Assembly (NCBI GenBank): GCA_029964075.1
Contig: CM057136.1
Coordinates: 9,300,001 to 9,364,000 of the forward strand
Direction of reading: 5' to 3'
DNA length: 64,000 bases
From: Patiria pectinifera
Taxonomy: Eukaryota > Echinodermata > Asteroidea > Valvatida > Asterinidae
Position numbers and translations under genes: made by a program. Shown one piece after another: positions 35,750 to 46,637 of this stretch (the stretch's first letter is position 1; each line of letters opens with the position of its first letter). The notes beneath the pieces are model-generated. The model did not search any database, was not told where the DNA came from, and saw only the letters and a program-made list of their open reading frames with translations.

Positions 35750-36276
35750 AGGGAATATTCAACATTTGCAAACATTGAAAAATAAAACTACCAAGTTTTT
35801 ACAAAATACCTTACCAGGAAGTTGGTATGACAGTCTAAAGCATACTGTAAAATTATGGCACCTGGTGTGAAGTCATTTTCAAGTAAATGGTATTTTTGTA
35901 TACATTTCCAACGGTAGTCGGCCGACCACCGTTGGAAAAACCTACCGGTAACTATTTTTCAACTACTGCTCCAAATTTACCACTTTTTTTCAGTCCAAAT
36001 TTGCTATTCATGGTTACATATTGATGAACGGGTGCAGGCCAGCTAGACTGGTTTCCTTACCTTACAATTTTCCAGCATCTATAAATTGATCCATTTCATC
36101 TTTAGCGGAGTCAGGGAACCAGACTACTTGAACATTTTTGTTTTTCTTGGTTTTTCCAGCATTTTCAAATGCAAAACTTCAAACATGTCAGTGTAACAAT
36201 GTTTGATCTATTATACTAACCCCTCAAATAATTCATTTCTGAAAATTACAGCAAAAGCCTATGATGTACATTCTCT
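35750..36276. mobile_element. TTAA-clan MITE, family A, copy 6
   Basis: 527 bp. TTAA follows at 36277-36280; the left flank is GTAA, one base off. Ends AGGGAATATTCAACATTTGC and the inverse of AGAGAATGTACATC. The palindrome at 35908-35935 has half-site CCAACGGTAGTCGG. Confidence 0.8.
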
Positions 36277-38685
36277 TTAACTATAGGTTGAACTTCCATA
36301 GGGGGAAACTAGGAGTGCACTTTTTTTCTAGGGGGAACTGAAAAAGTTCTCTTTTTGTTCCGTTCAATTAAGATTTCACATTTGGGAAGGGGAGCTGTTC
36401 CTTAATCTCTGTTCTGTTATTCTTATTTCCAAAGAGTTTTAAAAGACATTTTGCCCAATTTGTGTGAAAACTCAATCCCACCACCTGAAAGTAGGAACTG
36501 AATGTTTTAAGAAGAGGGACATTCGATTATTCAGAAAAGAGGGAGTGCTCCTGAGTTTTGACTGAAATACTTTGACCATGGAGGTAGGAATAGACCTCCA
36601 TGCTTTGGCCAAAAAAAAAATCCCTTAATCAAATCTGAAATTAGAGTGATTTCCTATCTAGTTGCTAGTTTTACTCTTTGGAAATCAGACAATATGCAAG
36701 ACTGATTAAAAAAGTTGGGGGGAGGGTAAAAAAAATAAGCTGAAGGGAACACAGATTGCTCCACTGCCAACAGTAGCCATATAATCCGAACTAATCAGCT
36801 TTTTTCGTCATTCAACAACTTACATATTCCTAAGTTGACATTGTACAGACCCTAATAAGAAGGATTTAGATTAAAATTAGGGGGGAAAAAGGAAAACCAA
36901 AGCACTTTCAGATAAAGTATGGATTTTTCACAGATACACCAATAATTTTGTTACCATATGAGTTTCCATAGTTCATGAGATCAGTGTAGGCCTACTGAAA
37001 TATAACTCAATGTATTATGATCGTGATGAGGAAATAAACGAAAATCAACATATGGGACTCGAGTCGGATAAAATCTGGGTACGTTGGCTGGAATAATGTT
37101 TGGTTTGGTTATTTTTTCTCTCATTCTGAGATCCTGTTTCTTAGATCCTGTTTCTCCCCCAGCCCTAAACAGAATCTGAAATGAAAATAGCCATCGACAA
37201 CCAGCTATTAAGTACACACTAAAAAGTAAACCATTAATTATCAGAAAATCTTAAAATGATATATTCTGAAACAACCCGGCCCCCCCCCAAAAAAAATTGA
37301 AAAGTAGCTGAAAAACAAACAAGTATGCATCATGTCGCGAAAGAAATCACGATGCAATTTTTTTTTCTTCAGTTTTATCAATCCGCCAGTGCAACTGACT
37401 CTTTTGTAAAAAATAAATAAAAAAAGAGTCGATGTGAGAAACTGGAAAAATTAACACTGTCATCAAAAAAAGAGAACAAAAAAAATTAAAAAATACAACT
37501 CTTGAATAACTACTACTAAAATCAAAGTGAATTTGAATAACTACCACCCCCCCCCAAAAAAAACCAGGTTTTAAGATTCTTCATTCTACAATGATTTGGG
37601 AATTTTTAAATCACAGCTCAAGACATTTCTTTTTATTTTTAACTACTACTTTTGAAGTAACTGGTTTAATTTTTATGTTGTTTTGATATTTTGTAAAACA
37701 TTTTGCCTTTATGTAAAACGCTGTATTACGAATAAATTATTATTTAATATTTTACTACAACTATACGCGTTGATGCTAATTAGTCATTGGCACCAGACTT
37801 GAATACATATTGATTGATTCATATCAGGAAAGAAGAAAATTGTTTTGATCCACAGGACGGGGTTACAGTCACGCACCGCGCATTAGCTTTTTAAACAATC
37901 GGCTTTTTTTATTATATTGCAGCGACCAGTTTATTAAGAACGATGGACGATTGATTTCCCTCGGACGGGAGCACGCTCGATTAAAAGATCGTGGAGCCTG
38001 CACCATCTGTCAGAAAGTTGGCAATATGTTGAGTGGTGAAATGGGGAGGGAAGGGGATAACATCAATTTGTCAAGTACCGATGTATGCCCCTGTTTATGT
38101 CCAGTCTGCTAAAACGTGCACGGTCCAATATTTTCAAATTAGCTGGCTAACAAGTCAAATTTGATTACGTTTGGAGGTGCAACGTCAAGCTGCAAGATTA
38201 AAACCTTGCATGCGATCAATCTTCATTGGATAAGCTGGCATCGGTTTGTTTTGAAAACAGCCAATCTTTCTATTTTTGTATATGTACATATAGATAACAA
38301 AATCAATCGGATTAAATACTGCTTTCGAAATATTACATATTTAAATGTCTGGACTTAGTTGATAATATACATTTGACTCTTATATACATTTGACTTATTT
38401 ACATTTCTATTTTCATAGTTTTGAAATAAAACCTGGCATGCAAATGGGGAGTTTTAAAAAAAGAGAGGAATTTCCAAGCTTTACAAAATTTCTTCAGTGT
38501 TTTTCAGTTTTGTAATGGCGTAAGTGTGAAGAGAAAATGAGAAAATCAGCTGATCCGAGGAAATGCTTGCATGCCTTTCTAACTGGACTGACTTTAGTTT
38601 ACTTGGCTTTTTACGCACTACTTACAGAAAACATATCAACTTCAATATAAAATGCCTCATATCTCTGAGATTCTGTTTATATTAA
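36277..38685. other. Intergenic; one weak exon-like stretch
   Basis: Mostly AT-rich. A SINE/LINE-like 3' tail (AACGCTGTATTACGAATAAA then TTATTATTT) lies at 37718-37750. At 37922-38112 a frame of about 62 codons follows a pyrimidine tract and CAG acceptor-like site and ends with a Cys-rich stretch. There is no partner exon or recognised domain, so I do not call it a gene. Confidence 0.35.
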
Positions 38686-38895
38686 AGGGAATATACATCA
38701 TTTGCTTTTGCTGTAATTTTCAGAAATGGATGGAATTGGGGGGTTGGAAATATATAGCAAATATAGTTACTGACATACCAGGTGCCATGATTTTACAGGA
38801 TGCTTTACACTGTCATTCACTAACAGTCCAGCAAGGTATTTCAAAATGATTTGGTAGTTTTATTTTTTGATGTTTGCAAATGTTGTATTTTCCCT
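38686..38895. mobile_element. Family A MITE, internally deleted (copy 7)
   Basis: 210 bp with perfect flanking TTAA (38682-38685 and 38896-38899). Both termini are intact (AGGGAATATACATCATTTGC and inverse), but the central ~320 bp with the palindrome is missing. The sequence passes from GGGTTGGAAATATATAGCAAATA directly to GACATACCAGGTGCC (positions 38739-38788). Confidence 0.8.
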
Positions 38896-39112
38896 TTAAA
38901 GAAAACCTATTCAATCTCCCCCCCCCCCCCTTCCTTGCTCAGGGGTTGAGCTTGTTCAGCCCTGCTCGTTTCAATGGCATCTGATGAAAACATTCCCTTG
39001 GGTGATGACAGTTGCAGTCAGTCGTTTGTCGTGCCCAAGAGGTCCAGAGGCACGATTAGAAATTTTTGACTCAAGAATCAAAAGTTATGATGTATATCTA
39101 AGGCTCCCTTAA

Positions 39113-39744
39113 AGGTAATGGACGCCATTTGCAAAAAAAAAATAAAAATGTTTTTTTACCGATGCAATGAACAACAATAACAATAAATCTGAAGCAGGTC
39201 ATTAAAAACTAACCTATCAAAATTTCAGCTCAGTAGATATCTAACTTTTGAGAAAACTGAAAAGCATCATTTTTTGTCTCGAACCAAAGCAAAGGTTTTT
39301 ACGGAACGCGCGATGGTTTGGTCCTAACCATAACGAGGAATTATGATGGCAACTCCTCTTTTCTCAAACATGACAGTAAACTAGGTGCAATGATCTCACA
39401 GGATGCATGAACCTATAACTTAGGCCAAAAAAAAAAATAATAGTTCTGCTTCAAATTACATGGCATTCAAAAATAGGGTAGGTTTTTTTGCCAATTTTTT
39501 TGTGTACGATCATATGGAGGCGTCTGCGTGTAGTCAAGGGTAAAAGGTAGAAATTGATGGTTTTGGGTGTTTTTCCTCATTTTTCCAATAAAAAAAATTA
39601 GTGTAGGGGCTGTCAGAATAGGGTAGGTAGGGAAACCGGAAGCAGAACTATTAATTTTTTTGGCCTTACTTACAATCAAGTAGGATATTTCATGATATTC
39701 TGACAGTTTCATTTTTGAATGTTTGCAAATGGTGTCCACTATCT
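39113..39744. mobile_element. TTAA-clan MITE, family D, nearly complete
   Basis: Flanked by perfect TTAA (39109-39112 and 39745-39748). Ends AGGTAATGGACGCCATTTGC and the inverse of AGATAGTGGACACCATTTGC. 632 bp including a nested PIF/Harbinger-type element (39423-39665). Without it the element would be about 386 bp. Confidence 0.8.
39423..39665. mobile_element. PIF/Harbinger-type MITE, nested
   Basis: 243 bp, TTA at 39420-39422 and 39666-39668. Termini GGCCAAAAAAAAAAATAATA and its inverse, then AGTTCTGCTTC / GAAGCAGAACT. Removing it and one TTA restores a continuous family D sequence (…ACCTATAACTTACAATCAAG, a junction across 39409-39679). Confidence 0.82.
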
Positions 39745-39748
39745 TTAA

Positions 39749-40185
39749 AATTAATGCTGTTGTTTTCCATCGTCTAAAGATTCTTAGAAAAAAAAATGAA
39801 GGATTTTGAGCTCAGCTTATCAAATGGAAATTGGTTCTTGACAAAATATGATGCGACAGATCTGCCTGTAACAATTCATATCAGAACAGCTCAGGAAAGC
39901 CTTTGGGTGATAGGATTACACACAAGATTCAGCAAGCACAACACAATATATTAACATCACCTGCTGAACAGTGTTGACAGATTCTGGATAAAATTCCACG
40001 GATATATGGGTGCAGAATTGTCCAAACTGTCTAGTGAAGCTGGCAATGCTTTTAACTGTACAGTATTTCAGGGAAGTTTTATTTAAACCGTGTTGACACA
40101 TTTGGATTGAATCTCTGAAGAGTTTGTTGCCCTGTGTTTCAAGATTGCATTCACTGGCAAGTACACGACAGGGGTGGATGCAGGT
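39749..40185. other. Intergenic, no gene seen
   Basis: No repeat family or coding sequence identified. Confidence 0.4.
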
Positions 40186-40260
40186 TTGGATTGGGGGTTG
40201 GGGTGGGGGTGGGGGGGTGGGGTGGGGTGGGGGTGGGGTGGGGGTGGGGTGTTAGCTGCC
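40186..40260 (+). repeat. G-rich GGGGTGGGGT tract
   Basis: Many runs of three or more G at short spacing on the + strand, a sequence able to form G-quadruplexes. It follows a GGGTGGATGCAGGTTTGGAT motif that also occurs at 30735 and 34370, so it belongs to a dispersed repeat. Confidence 0.7.
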
Positions 40261-40424
40261 AAAGACGGAGGGGGTGTTAGACCCCATAATAACCCCACCC
40301 CCTAGATCCATAACTGCATGAGGCTCGGTAGTCATACAGCTAGAGATATTAACAGCTCACAGCTTGACTTCAAACTCAGCACAGACAAAAGACCCAAGAT
40401 TAAGTTTGCCCTAGACCAGTAATG

Positions 40425-40640
40425 TCATAATGACGTCATCAATGGTCATGTAATGTCACCTTAAAGGTGTATATTTCATGATTTTACATTCAGAGAACTG
40501 TAAGTCCGATTGGGTTGGAACTTGGTATGTACATAAACAGGGACGTGTTTCAGACAAAAATTGGAGTGACGTCATGATGACGTCATCATCGGTCATGATA
40601 CGTCATCTTACAGGTGCATATTTTAAAGTCCTATATCTGG
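40425..40640. repeat. Imperfect ~150-bp direct repeat with CRE-like palindromes
   Basis: Two units. Each has TGACGTCATCA followed by GGTCATG, ATGTCACCTT or ACGTCATCTT, and AGGTGYATATTT. TGACGTCAT occurs at 40431-40439, 40567-40575 and 40578-40586. TGACGTCA is the consensus CREB/ATF site; binding here is not shown. Confidence 0.65.
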
Positions 40641-41168
40641 AGAACTACAAGAAAACTAAAAGTCGTGGAACTATGTTCAAATCATACAAAAAGTATAAAC
40701 TCATAATAAAAAACATAATGCAGAAAACCTTATGTTCTGTTCCTCGATATGATGATGGAAATTCCTTTGAAAACGTGAACTTAAAGCTACACATATTTGC
40801 CTAGCAGCTGAAGTACCGGTGTCATATGAAAATCCGACTCCTATGAAAATCGGACCCCTTTTCCCTATTATTGGTTAATCCCTCACACATGACTGGTCAC
40901 TCTCCCGTATGTGATCCTAAAATCGCATATTCTCGTACTTACGCATGCGCAATACTGCCAATGAGTTCACATTTCATGGAGTCGGATATTCACGCTACAC
41001 CGGTATATAATTGCTCATATTTTTCATGAAGGGCTCAATTACAAAACTAGTAGTTGCTCCACTCTCCAAAACTCTTGAGAATGTCATTGGTATCAAATTC
41101 AACTTAATCCTCCTCTTAAACTGAAACAATTGTGTGGTTTTTCCTCAAAATGTGCAGAAAGCAGTGTT

Positions 41169-41335
41169 GTAGGACTCGGACTCGGGACTCGGACTCGAGT
41201 CCGGACTCGAGTCCTTTTTTCAAGGACTCGGACTTGGACTCGAGTCCTTTGCTCAAGGACTCGGACTCGGACTCGAACTCGGACCCCAAGGACTCGAGGA
41301 CTCGGCTTCGAGTCCGGCTCGAGTCCGGCAACAAA
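41169..41335. repeat. GGACTC hexamer array 1
   Basis: Repeats of GGACTCGGACTCGG interrupted by CGAGTCC inverse copies and TTTTTTCAAGGACTC linkers. Internally inverted, hence foldback-prone. All frames encode low-complexity RTRTRT/DSDSDS/ESESES-type peptides and I do not regard them as genes. Confidence 0.85.
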
Positions 41336-41599
41336 TGTGAAGAATAATTACTGAAGATCATATGCTAATTGTAATTGTCACTTTACTGTAGTATCTGCGT
41401 CAATATCTGTAGGCTTCTACGCATACTAAGGTAAAAGTTAATGCAAGTTTTTTTTTAATGTACATTATAAACATAATGAATGCATTGCATAGTGCATACA
41501 GCCAAAACCATTACCTCTTCTCTATCACCTGACATTTGATAGTGACATTTTGAAAACGTTAATATAGTATTGGTGAACTGCGACTTGAATTTGATACAT

Positions 41600-41733
41600 A
41601 AGGACTCGGACTCGGACTCGAGTCCTTTTTTCAAGGACTCGGACTCGGACTCGGACATCAAAAATTGACAAGGACTCGGACTCGGACTCGAGTCCTTTGC
41701 TCAAGGACTCGGACTCGGATGAGGAGGACTCGA
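41600..41733. repeat. GGACTC hexamer array 2
   Basis: Same composition as array 1, with the shared linker CGAGTCCTTTTTTCAAGGAC and CGAGTCCTTTGCTCAAGGAC, 265 bp downstream of it. The two arrays are probably parts of one duplicated repeat. Confidence 0.83.
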
Positions 41734-41835
41734 CTACAACACTGGCAGAAAGCGTAAACATGGTCATGGACAAGTGGTGGGATATCCACACTTGGGTAGT
41801 AAGCAACACGATCCCACTTGAGGACTAATTCACAC

Positions 41836-42082
41836 AGAATTTTTATAATTTCAGGGTCCAAAGTCGGACATTTTTCCTGTCCCTGTTACCTTGGTACTTT
41901 GCAATTTGCCATTCTAGTATCATTAAGAATGACTTCAAAGGATTGTTTATTTGTTGGGTAGGTAGGCTATTCGTAATCACTCTTGGAGGATGACTGCATT
42001 AAGGAGTGCATAAGAATTATAAAATCATAGATGTCAAATGTAACAGGGACAGGGAAAGGTGGATCTCAAATTTATAGAATGA
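41836..42082. mobile_element. MITE family F, copy 4
   Basis: Shares TTTTTCCTGTCCCTGTTACC, GTATCATTAAGAATGACTTC, GGATGACTGCATTAAGGAGT and the right end TCTCAAATTTATAGAATGAT. Left end eroded. Confidence 0.72.
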
Positions 42083-42207
42083 TTGCCACAAGCATCTGTA
42101 GAAGCAGTTTCTATAGACGCGTGTGTTACCGTGAGTCATAGCCGTAATTCAGATGCGGCTTAAGCTTGTGTATTCTTCACACAATTTCTCATGAAACCTA
42201 TTTTTAA

Positions 42208-42485
42208 AAATAAACTTTATGTGATGCGATCAAGCTAAATGAGTCATTTGTCTGGAATTTTCATGTGGAGATTCAGGCCAAAATAGGACCACTTCATCAC
42301 ATCACTAAATCACATTTCTTGATGTTCCGACTTCCATAATTTTTGAACTAAAGATGGTACCAGCAAGCGGTTTTCACAGCAGTAATGATAAGATTGTGCT
42401 CTTTTCAAATCTGTAGAGAAAAAAAATTGACCAGGGTTGACAAACGACTCATTTAGCTTGATCGCATCACATAAATTTGCTTTAT
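42208..42485. mobile_element. TIR element with TTATGTGATGCGATCAAGCT ends
   Basis: The left arm TTATGTGATGCGATCAAGCTAAATGAGTCATTTGTC (42217-42252) is inverted at 42442-42478 with few changes. The spacer is about 190 bp. Non-coding; single copy in this window. Confidence 0.7.
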
Positions 42486-42625
42486 AATTTTAATATACAA
42501 TATTACTACTTAAAGATGTGCCACACACAAACATCAATAATTGACGTTTTAAAAAAATCCATCATCCAAATAGGTCGAAATATTTTCACAAATTTAGGTC
42601 TAGGCAAATTTGTAGGCATTTTTTC

Positions 42626-42722
42626 ACCCTCCCAAAGATAACCCGAGATAGAACACGGGGAAAATATTTGTATTTACAAATATTTTCCTGTGTGTTATCT
42701 CAGGATATCTTCGGGCGGGGTA
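42626..42722. repeat. Near-perfect hairpin, ~45-bp arms
   Basis: The left arm CCCTCCCAAAGATAACCCGA... and the right arm ...TCAGGATATCTTCGGGCGGG meet at the centre TATTTGTATTTACAAATA with almost no loop. Confidence 0.72.
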
Positions 42723-43343
42723 ATATTACAACTCAAACATATGCCTACAAATAAATATTTCATCAATTACACACAAAAACTAACAAACTCTCATCCAAAG
42801 TGCTAGTGTGGACTATGAGAAAGGGGCCACCACCCATGTCTTCTAAATAAACCCACTGGCATTGTACACAAACCATAAAACCAATAGTTTACAGTAACTC
42901 AAAATGTAAAGCCACAGAGGAATGTGCGTAAATCACTGCTGAAAATTGGAGCACACACCCCAAAAATCAAAGTGTAAAACCAGTGTTGGGTTTAGTATTA
43001 ATTTCCGTCATGTGCACAGAAGTGTAAAAGGTCTCATCTTTCAAAAACAATGAGAAATGAAACCTAAATATTTTACCGACAAATTATGACACCACATTAG
43101 AACATGTGTACATGCTTATTGTTCGAATACAAAAAGGCTTGCGGACTTTGTTTTAGTTTCCAGTGGGAACTCTGTAATGATAACACATGGGATCCTGGTG
43201 TTTATTTGTGTTTATGTCAGTCTGTATATGTATATGCACTTTGGCATGATAAAACTCAAACAAGCCTGCAGATGCGCACATTCCAAGCTGTCTGCTCAAA
43301 AAAAAAAAATCCTGCATGATTAATTGAAATGGCCGACCGGACT
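42723..43343. other. Intergenic, no gene seen
   Basis: No coding sequence supported. Short frames at 43104-43319 are unremarkable. Confidence 0.4.
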
Positions 43344-43703
43344 CAGATTGGAAATTCTGATCCAGGACCCAGATTGGAAATTCTGATCCAGGACCCAGAT
43401 TGGAAATTCTGATCCAGGACCCAGATTGGAAATTCTGATCCAGGACCCAGATTGGAAATTCTGATCCAGGACCCAGATTGGAAATTCTGATCCAGGACCC
43501 AGATTGGAAATTCTGATCCAGGACCCAGATTGGAAATTCTGATCCAGGACCCAGATTGGAAATTCTGATCCAGGACCCAGATTGGAAATTCTGATCCAGG
43601 ACCCAGATTGGAAATTCTGATCCAGGACCCAGATTGGAAATTCTGATCCAGGACCCAGATTGGAAATTCTGATCCAGGACCCAGATTGGAAATTCTGATC
43701 CAG
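43344..43703. repeat. 26-bp minisatellite, ~13.8 near-identical copies
   Basis: Unit begins CAGATTGGAAATTCTGATCC followed by AGGACC. The copies I compared are identical, which implies recent expansion or homogenisation. 26 is not a multiple of three and the unit has no stop on the - strand in any phase, so all three - frames stay open and spell the same 26-residue repeat in shifted register. I judge this non-coding. Confidence 0.95.
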
Positions 43704-44815
43704 TCCCAGTTGTCGGGTGAAATATTTCGGTTGCCATTGGGAACCAGGGTTTGGAGTGGATGCCCTGCTTTCTTTATGTGCATCCCAATTGCTCAATTTG
43801 GGGCAGAGAGAAGGCTACTGGAATTCCAGAGAGGAAATTGAGTTCTTAGACGGTGGGGCGTGAGTGAAATAATTCCGTTTTGCGGGACTTGCGTTGGCTC
43901 TTTATTTGTGGCTCACCAGAAAAATTTTGCTGCTTCTTATTTCCACAAAATAAATTTTAAATTTTAGTAAAAAATATGGTACTGTTTAACAATACACATG
44001 AAGTTCATTAAAATGAGTGTTATGAGAAATATGAGAAAAATGAGGAAATAGTCCTTAAAGTGTGTTTTGAAAACAGTTGTTGGATTTTACCCATTTTCTA
44101 TAGAGAATTTCAATATTTTTATGTGGCAATTATGACGGTCTTTTTTAACTTCACAAATTAACGTAAGTCACTGCAATAGATAAGGTATTTTTTATTTTAT
44201 TTTTAATGTTGGACACTTTTTTTTAAAATTCTTTTGAAAAGTTGAACTTTGTCCAATCGTTTAAAGTACCGTTTTTGTTCGAGACAAAACTAATGGAACT
44301 ACTTGTGTGAATTGTAAACACGGCTCGGGAAACTACACAATGCACATTACATTTTAAACATTCCAAGAATGCATGTATTCTGAAATATTTCAACAAATAT
44401 TTGCTATGATAAAAAACAACCAAGAAATACAAATACAACCCCCCCCTTCCCGAAAAAAAATAACAAAACAAAACAAAAAGGTATGCAAACGTAGATATTC
44501 AAATATTTGAAGACGTATTTCACAATGCCTGGAAGACCACTTTTGCAATATTTATCAATGTTATCTAATGAATGGAATGTTTGAAATGCACACAGGTTGA
44601 TAACGCTACGGTTAGATATCTCCTAAGTTTCTACTGTCACATGTACGCATGTCTGCAACCATGGTTTTCTTGTAAATCTTATTTTATATTTAATTGCCGT
44701 TTTTTCATCCAGTTAAAAAAAAATAAAACACAAAGCAATAGGATAATGACAAGAAATGCAAAGTCAATCACGTCTTTGGGAAGATTATTTTAATAAATTT
44801 TTGAGTCTAAATTAA
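43704..44815. other. Intergenic, no gene seen
   Basis: AT-rich with a C-run at 44440. No coding or repeat family assigned. Confidence 0.4.
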
Positions 44816-45326
44816 AGATATAGTCCATCATTTGTAATTTGTTCATTTTGTTCGTTTGAAGCAACAGAAGTGTTCAAAATCTAATGAAGGATACTGAACA
44901 ACTAACCTGATGAAGTTTCAGCTCAGCTTCAGCTGTATATTCCGAGAAAAACAACAATCTAGGATCTCAATTTCAAATCAAAAGTTGCTGAATCATGTTT
45001 TGAATTGTTTTGAATTGCAGCTATACGCGATGTCGCGCACTGATCCGACGAATTATAGCAACCACGCGCGCCTGTGCGTCGTGCCAATGCTTGCGCACGC
45101 TGCGCCGAATAACAAAATGAACTACTAATTTAAATTTTCCTACGGTGCGTCTTAAGACGCACCGTTGGAAAGGCCTTCTTTCGTTGATTACTTCAAAATG
45201 ACAGCTTGCCAGAAAGAATAATTTCACAGGGAGTTAAGTCCACTTACTATCTTTCAACCAAGTATGTTTTTCACTAATAATACGCCAGTTACTTTTTCGG
45301 ATGGCTGCAAATGATGGACTATAGCT
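44816..45326. mobile_element. TTAA-clan MITE, family B, copy 1
   Basis: 511 bp with perfect TTAA on both sides (44812-44815 and 45327-45330). Ends AGATATAGTCCATCATTTGT and the inverse of AGCTATAGTCCATCATTTGC. The central palindrome at 45139-45168 has half-site TACGGTGCGTCTTAAGACGC. Copy 2 lies at 63247-63785. Confidence 0.84.
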
Positions 45327-45738
45327 TTAAAAACAACTTCAACCCTTCTATGCAAACAGACATTCTGTGCCAAGTTGTTCTCACAGTCAAAATCAATCAA
45401 GTGACTGTTTTCAACCCTTAAAAATGCCCAGCCCACATAAAGCAGGATTGACTGCCTTGGACTGCTTAAGTAACTTGATACAGCTATGCTTTGACTCCCG
45501 GTGAGTGATAAAACAGCTGTGACCACAACTTGCCTGCTTCGTCTGTTGACCCAGTTTGACTAGTCACAGTGCTTGCTTGACATGTGATCTGACAGCAGGT
45601 GACTAGCCTTTGTTAAAAGTCTAGCAGGGGAAGTGAAGTGAATTTTGACTGTCTATGACTGTTTAAATAGCAGGAGGGTTAATGGCGAATTCAAGAAAAC
45701 ACATCAATTATTCAGCATACGACTCGATCACATACAGC

Positions 45739-45878
45739 TGGGGCCAATTTGTTTACCGGCCAAAACACCATGCGATTGTTATGCAAAGTAAATAACTGAT
45801 AAATAAAAGTCACAAGTAATGTACATCGCATGGAGTTTTGGAATTTTGTGCTTAAGCAGCTCTATGAAATTGGGCCAT
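45739..45878. mobile_element. Partial relative of the GGGCCCAATTTCAC MITE
   Basis: Right end TGCTTAAGCAGCTCTATGAA followed by ATTGGGCC, and left GGGGCCAATTTG. About 140 bp; shares the CGCATGGAGTTTTGG block with 6304-6543. Confidence 0.6.
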
Positions 45879-46387
45879 GACATCATAATGCTTTTAAGTA
45901 AAGGGCAAGTAAACTACTATCAAAAGTATGCAGTTTCAAACTAATCTAATTTCAATTGTGAAAACATTTTTTTTAGTAACTATGGTACGATCTATAGTAC
46001 TGAATCTTTCACCTTAGCACATGTATGTAATTTGCATAACTTTGTACATCATTTTAATATTTTCTTATCAAAATATGCTGCACATTGTAAATGCACAAAA
46101 TGTTTCTTTAATGTATTCTCTAAACCTAAATTGTTTGGACATGATTATCTACTTACTGTTAACGTTCTAATTCTTACAAAAATGCACATGGTATTTTCAT
46201 AAAAGTTTGGCTGGAACAGTGTCTAATTGTTTCATACCTGCAAAAGTCACACTTTTTAAGTTATTTAACAACACACAATCCTTGAGGAAAAATCTATATT
46301 GGCAAAATCAGATATAAATGACAATTTTAACTGTCATTTCAGCTCATTATTTCAGCAAACCTTTAAAAGGAACGATAGGCAAGACGT

Positions 46388-46625
46388 TAACCCAAACTCC
46401 CTAGGAACCATCCTCAATCCTCCAAAATTCTCAAAAATTGTTCAGTTATGTTCAAATGTACAATATGAAGGCACATTTGAACAGTTATATTCAAATGTGC
46501 CTCAATCCTTCAAAATCGTCAGAAAGTCCTGCATTAAAAACGCATTCATCCTCAATCCTCCAAAATTCTCCAAAATCCTCCAAAATCCCCCAAAACTGCC
46601 CTGAGTCTTTTGGAGGATTGAGGTG
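46388..46625. mobile_element. Repeat with CCTCAATCCTCCAAAATTC ends, copy 1
   Basis: Begins AACTCCCTAGGAACCATCCT and ends with the inverse TTTTGGAGGATTGAGG. The internal TCAATCCTCCAAAATTCTC recurs. A related copy lies at 52165-52550. It ends 12 bp from family A copy 8. Confidence 0.6.
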
Positions 46626-46637
46626 GGTTAGGGTTAA

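Noticed and set aside
37922..38112. Frame after a pyrimidine tract and CAG, ending in a Cys-rich stretch
   Set aside because: Looks like an exon border on one side only, with no donor or partner exon and no recognised domain.
41116..41861. Ser/Glu- or Arg/Thr-rich frames over the GGACTC arrays
   Set aside because: Low-complexity translations in every frame with no conserved context.
43153..43796. Long - strand frames (146-194 codons) encoding a 26-residue repeat
   Set aside because: All three frames of the same strand are equally open because the 26-bp DNA unit lacks stops. This is a minisatellite artefact, not a gene.
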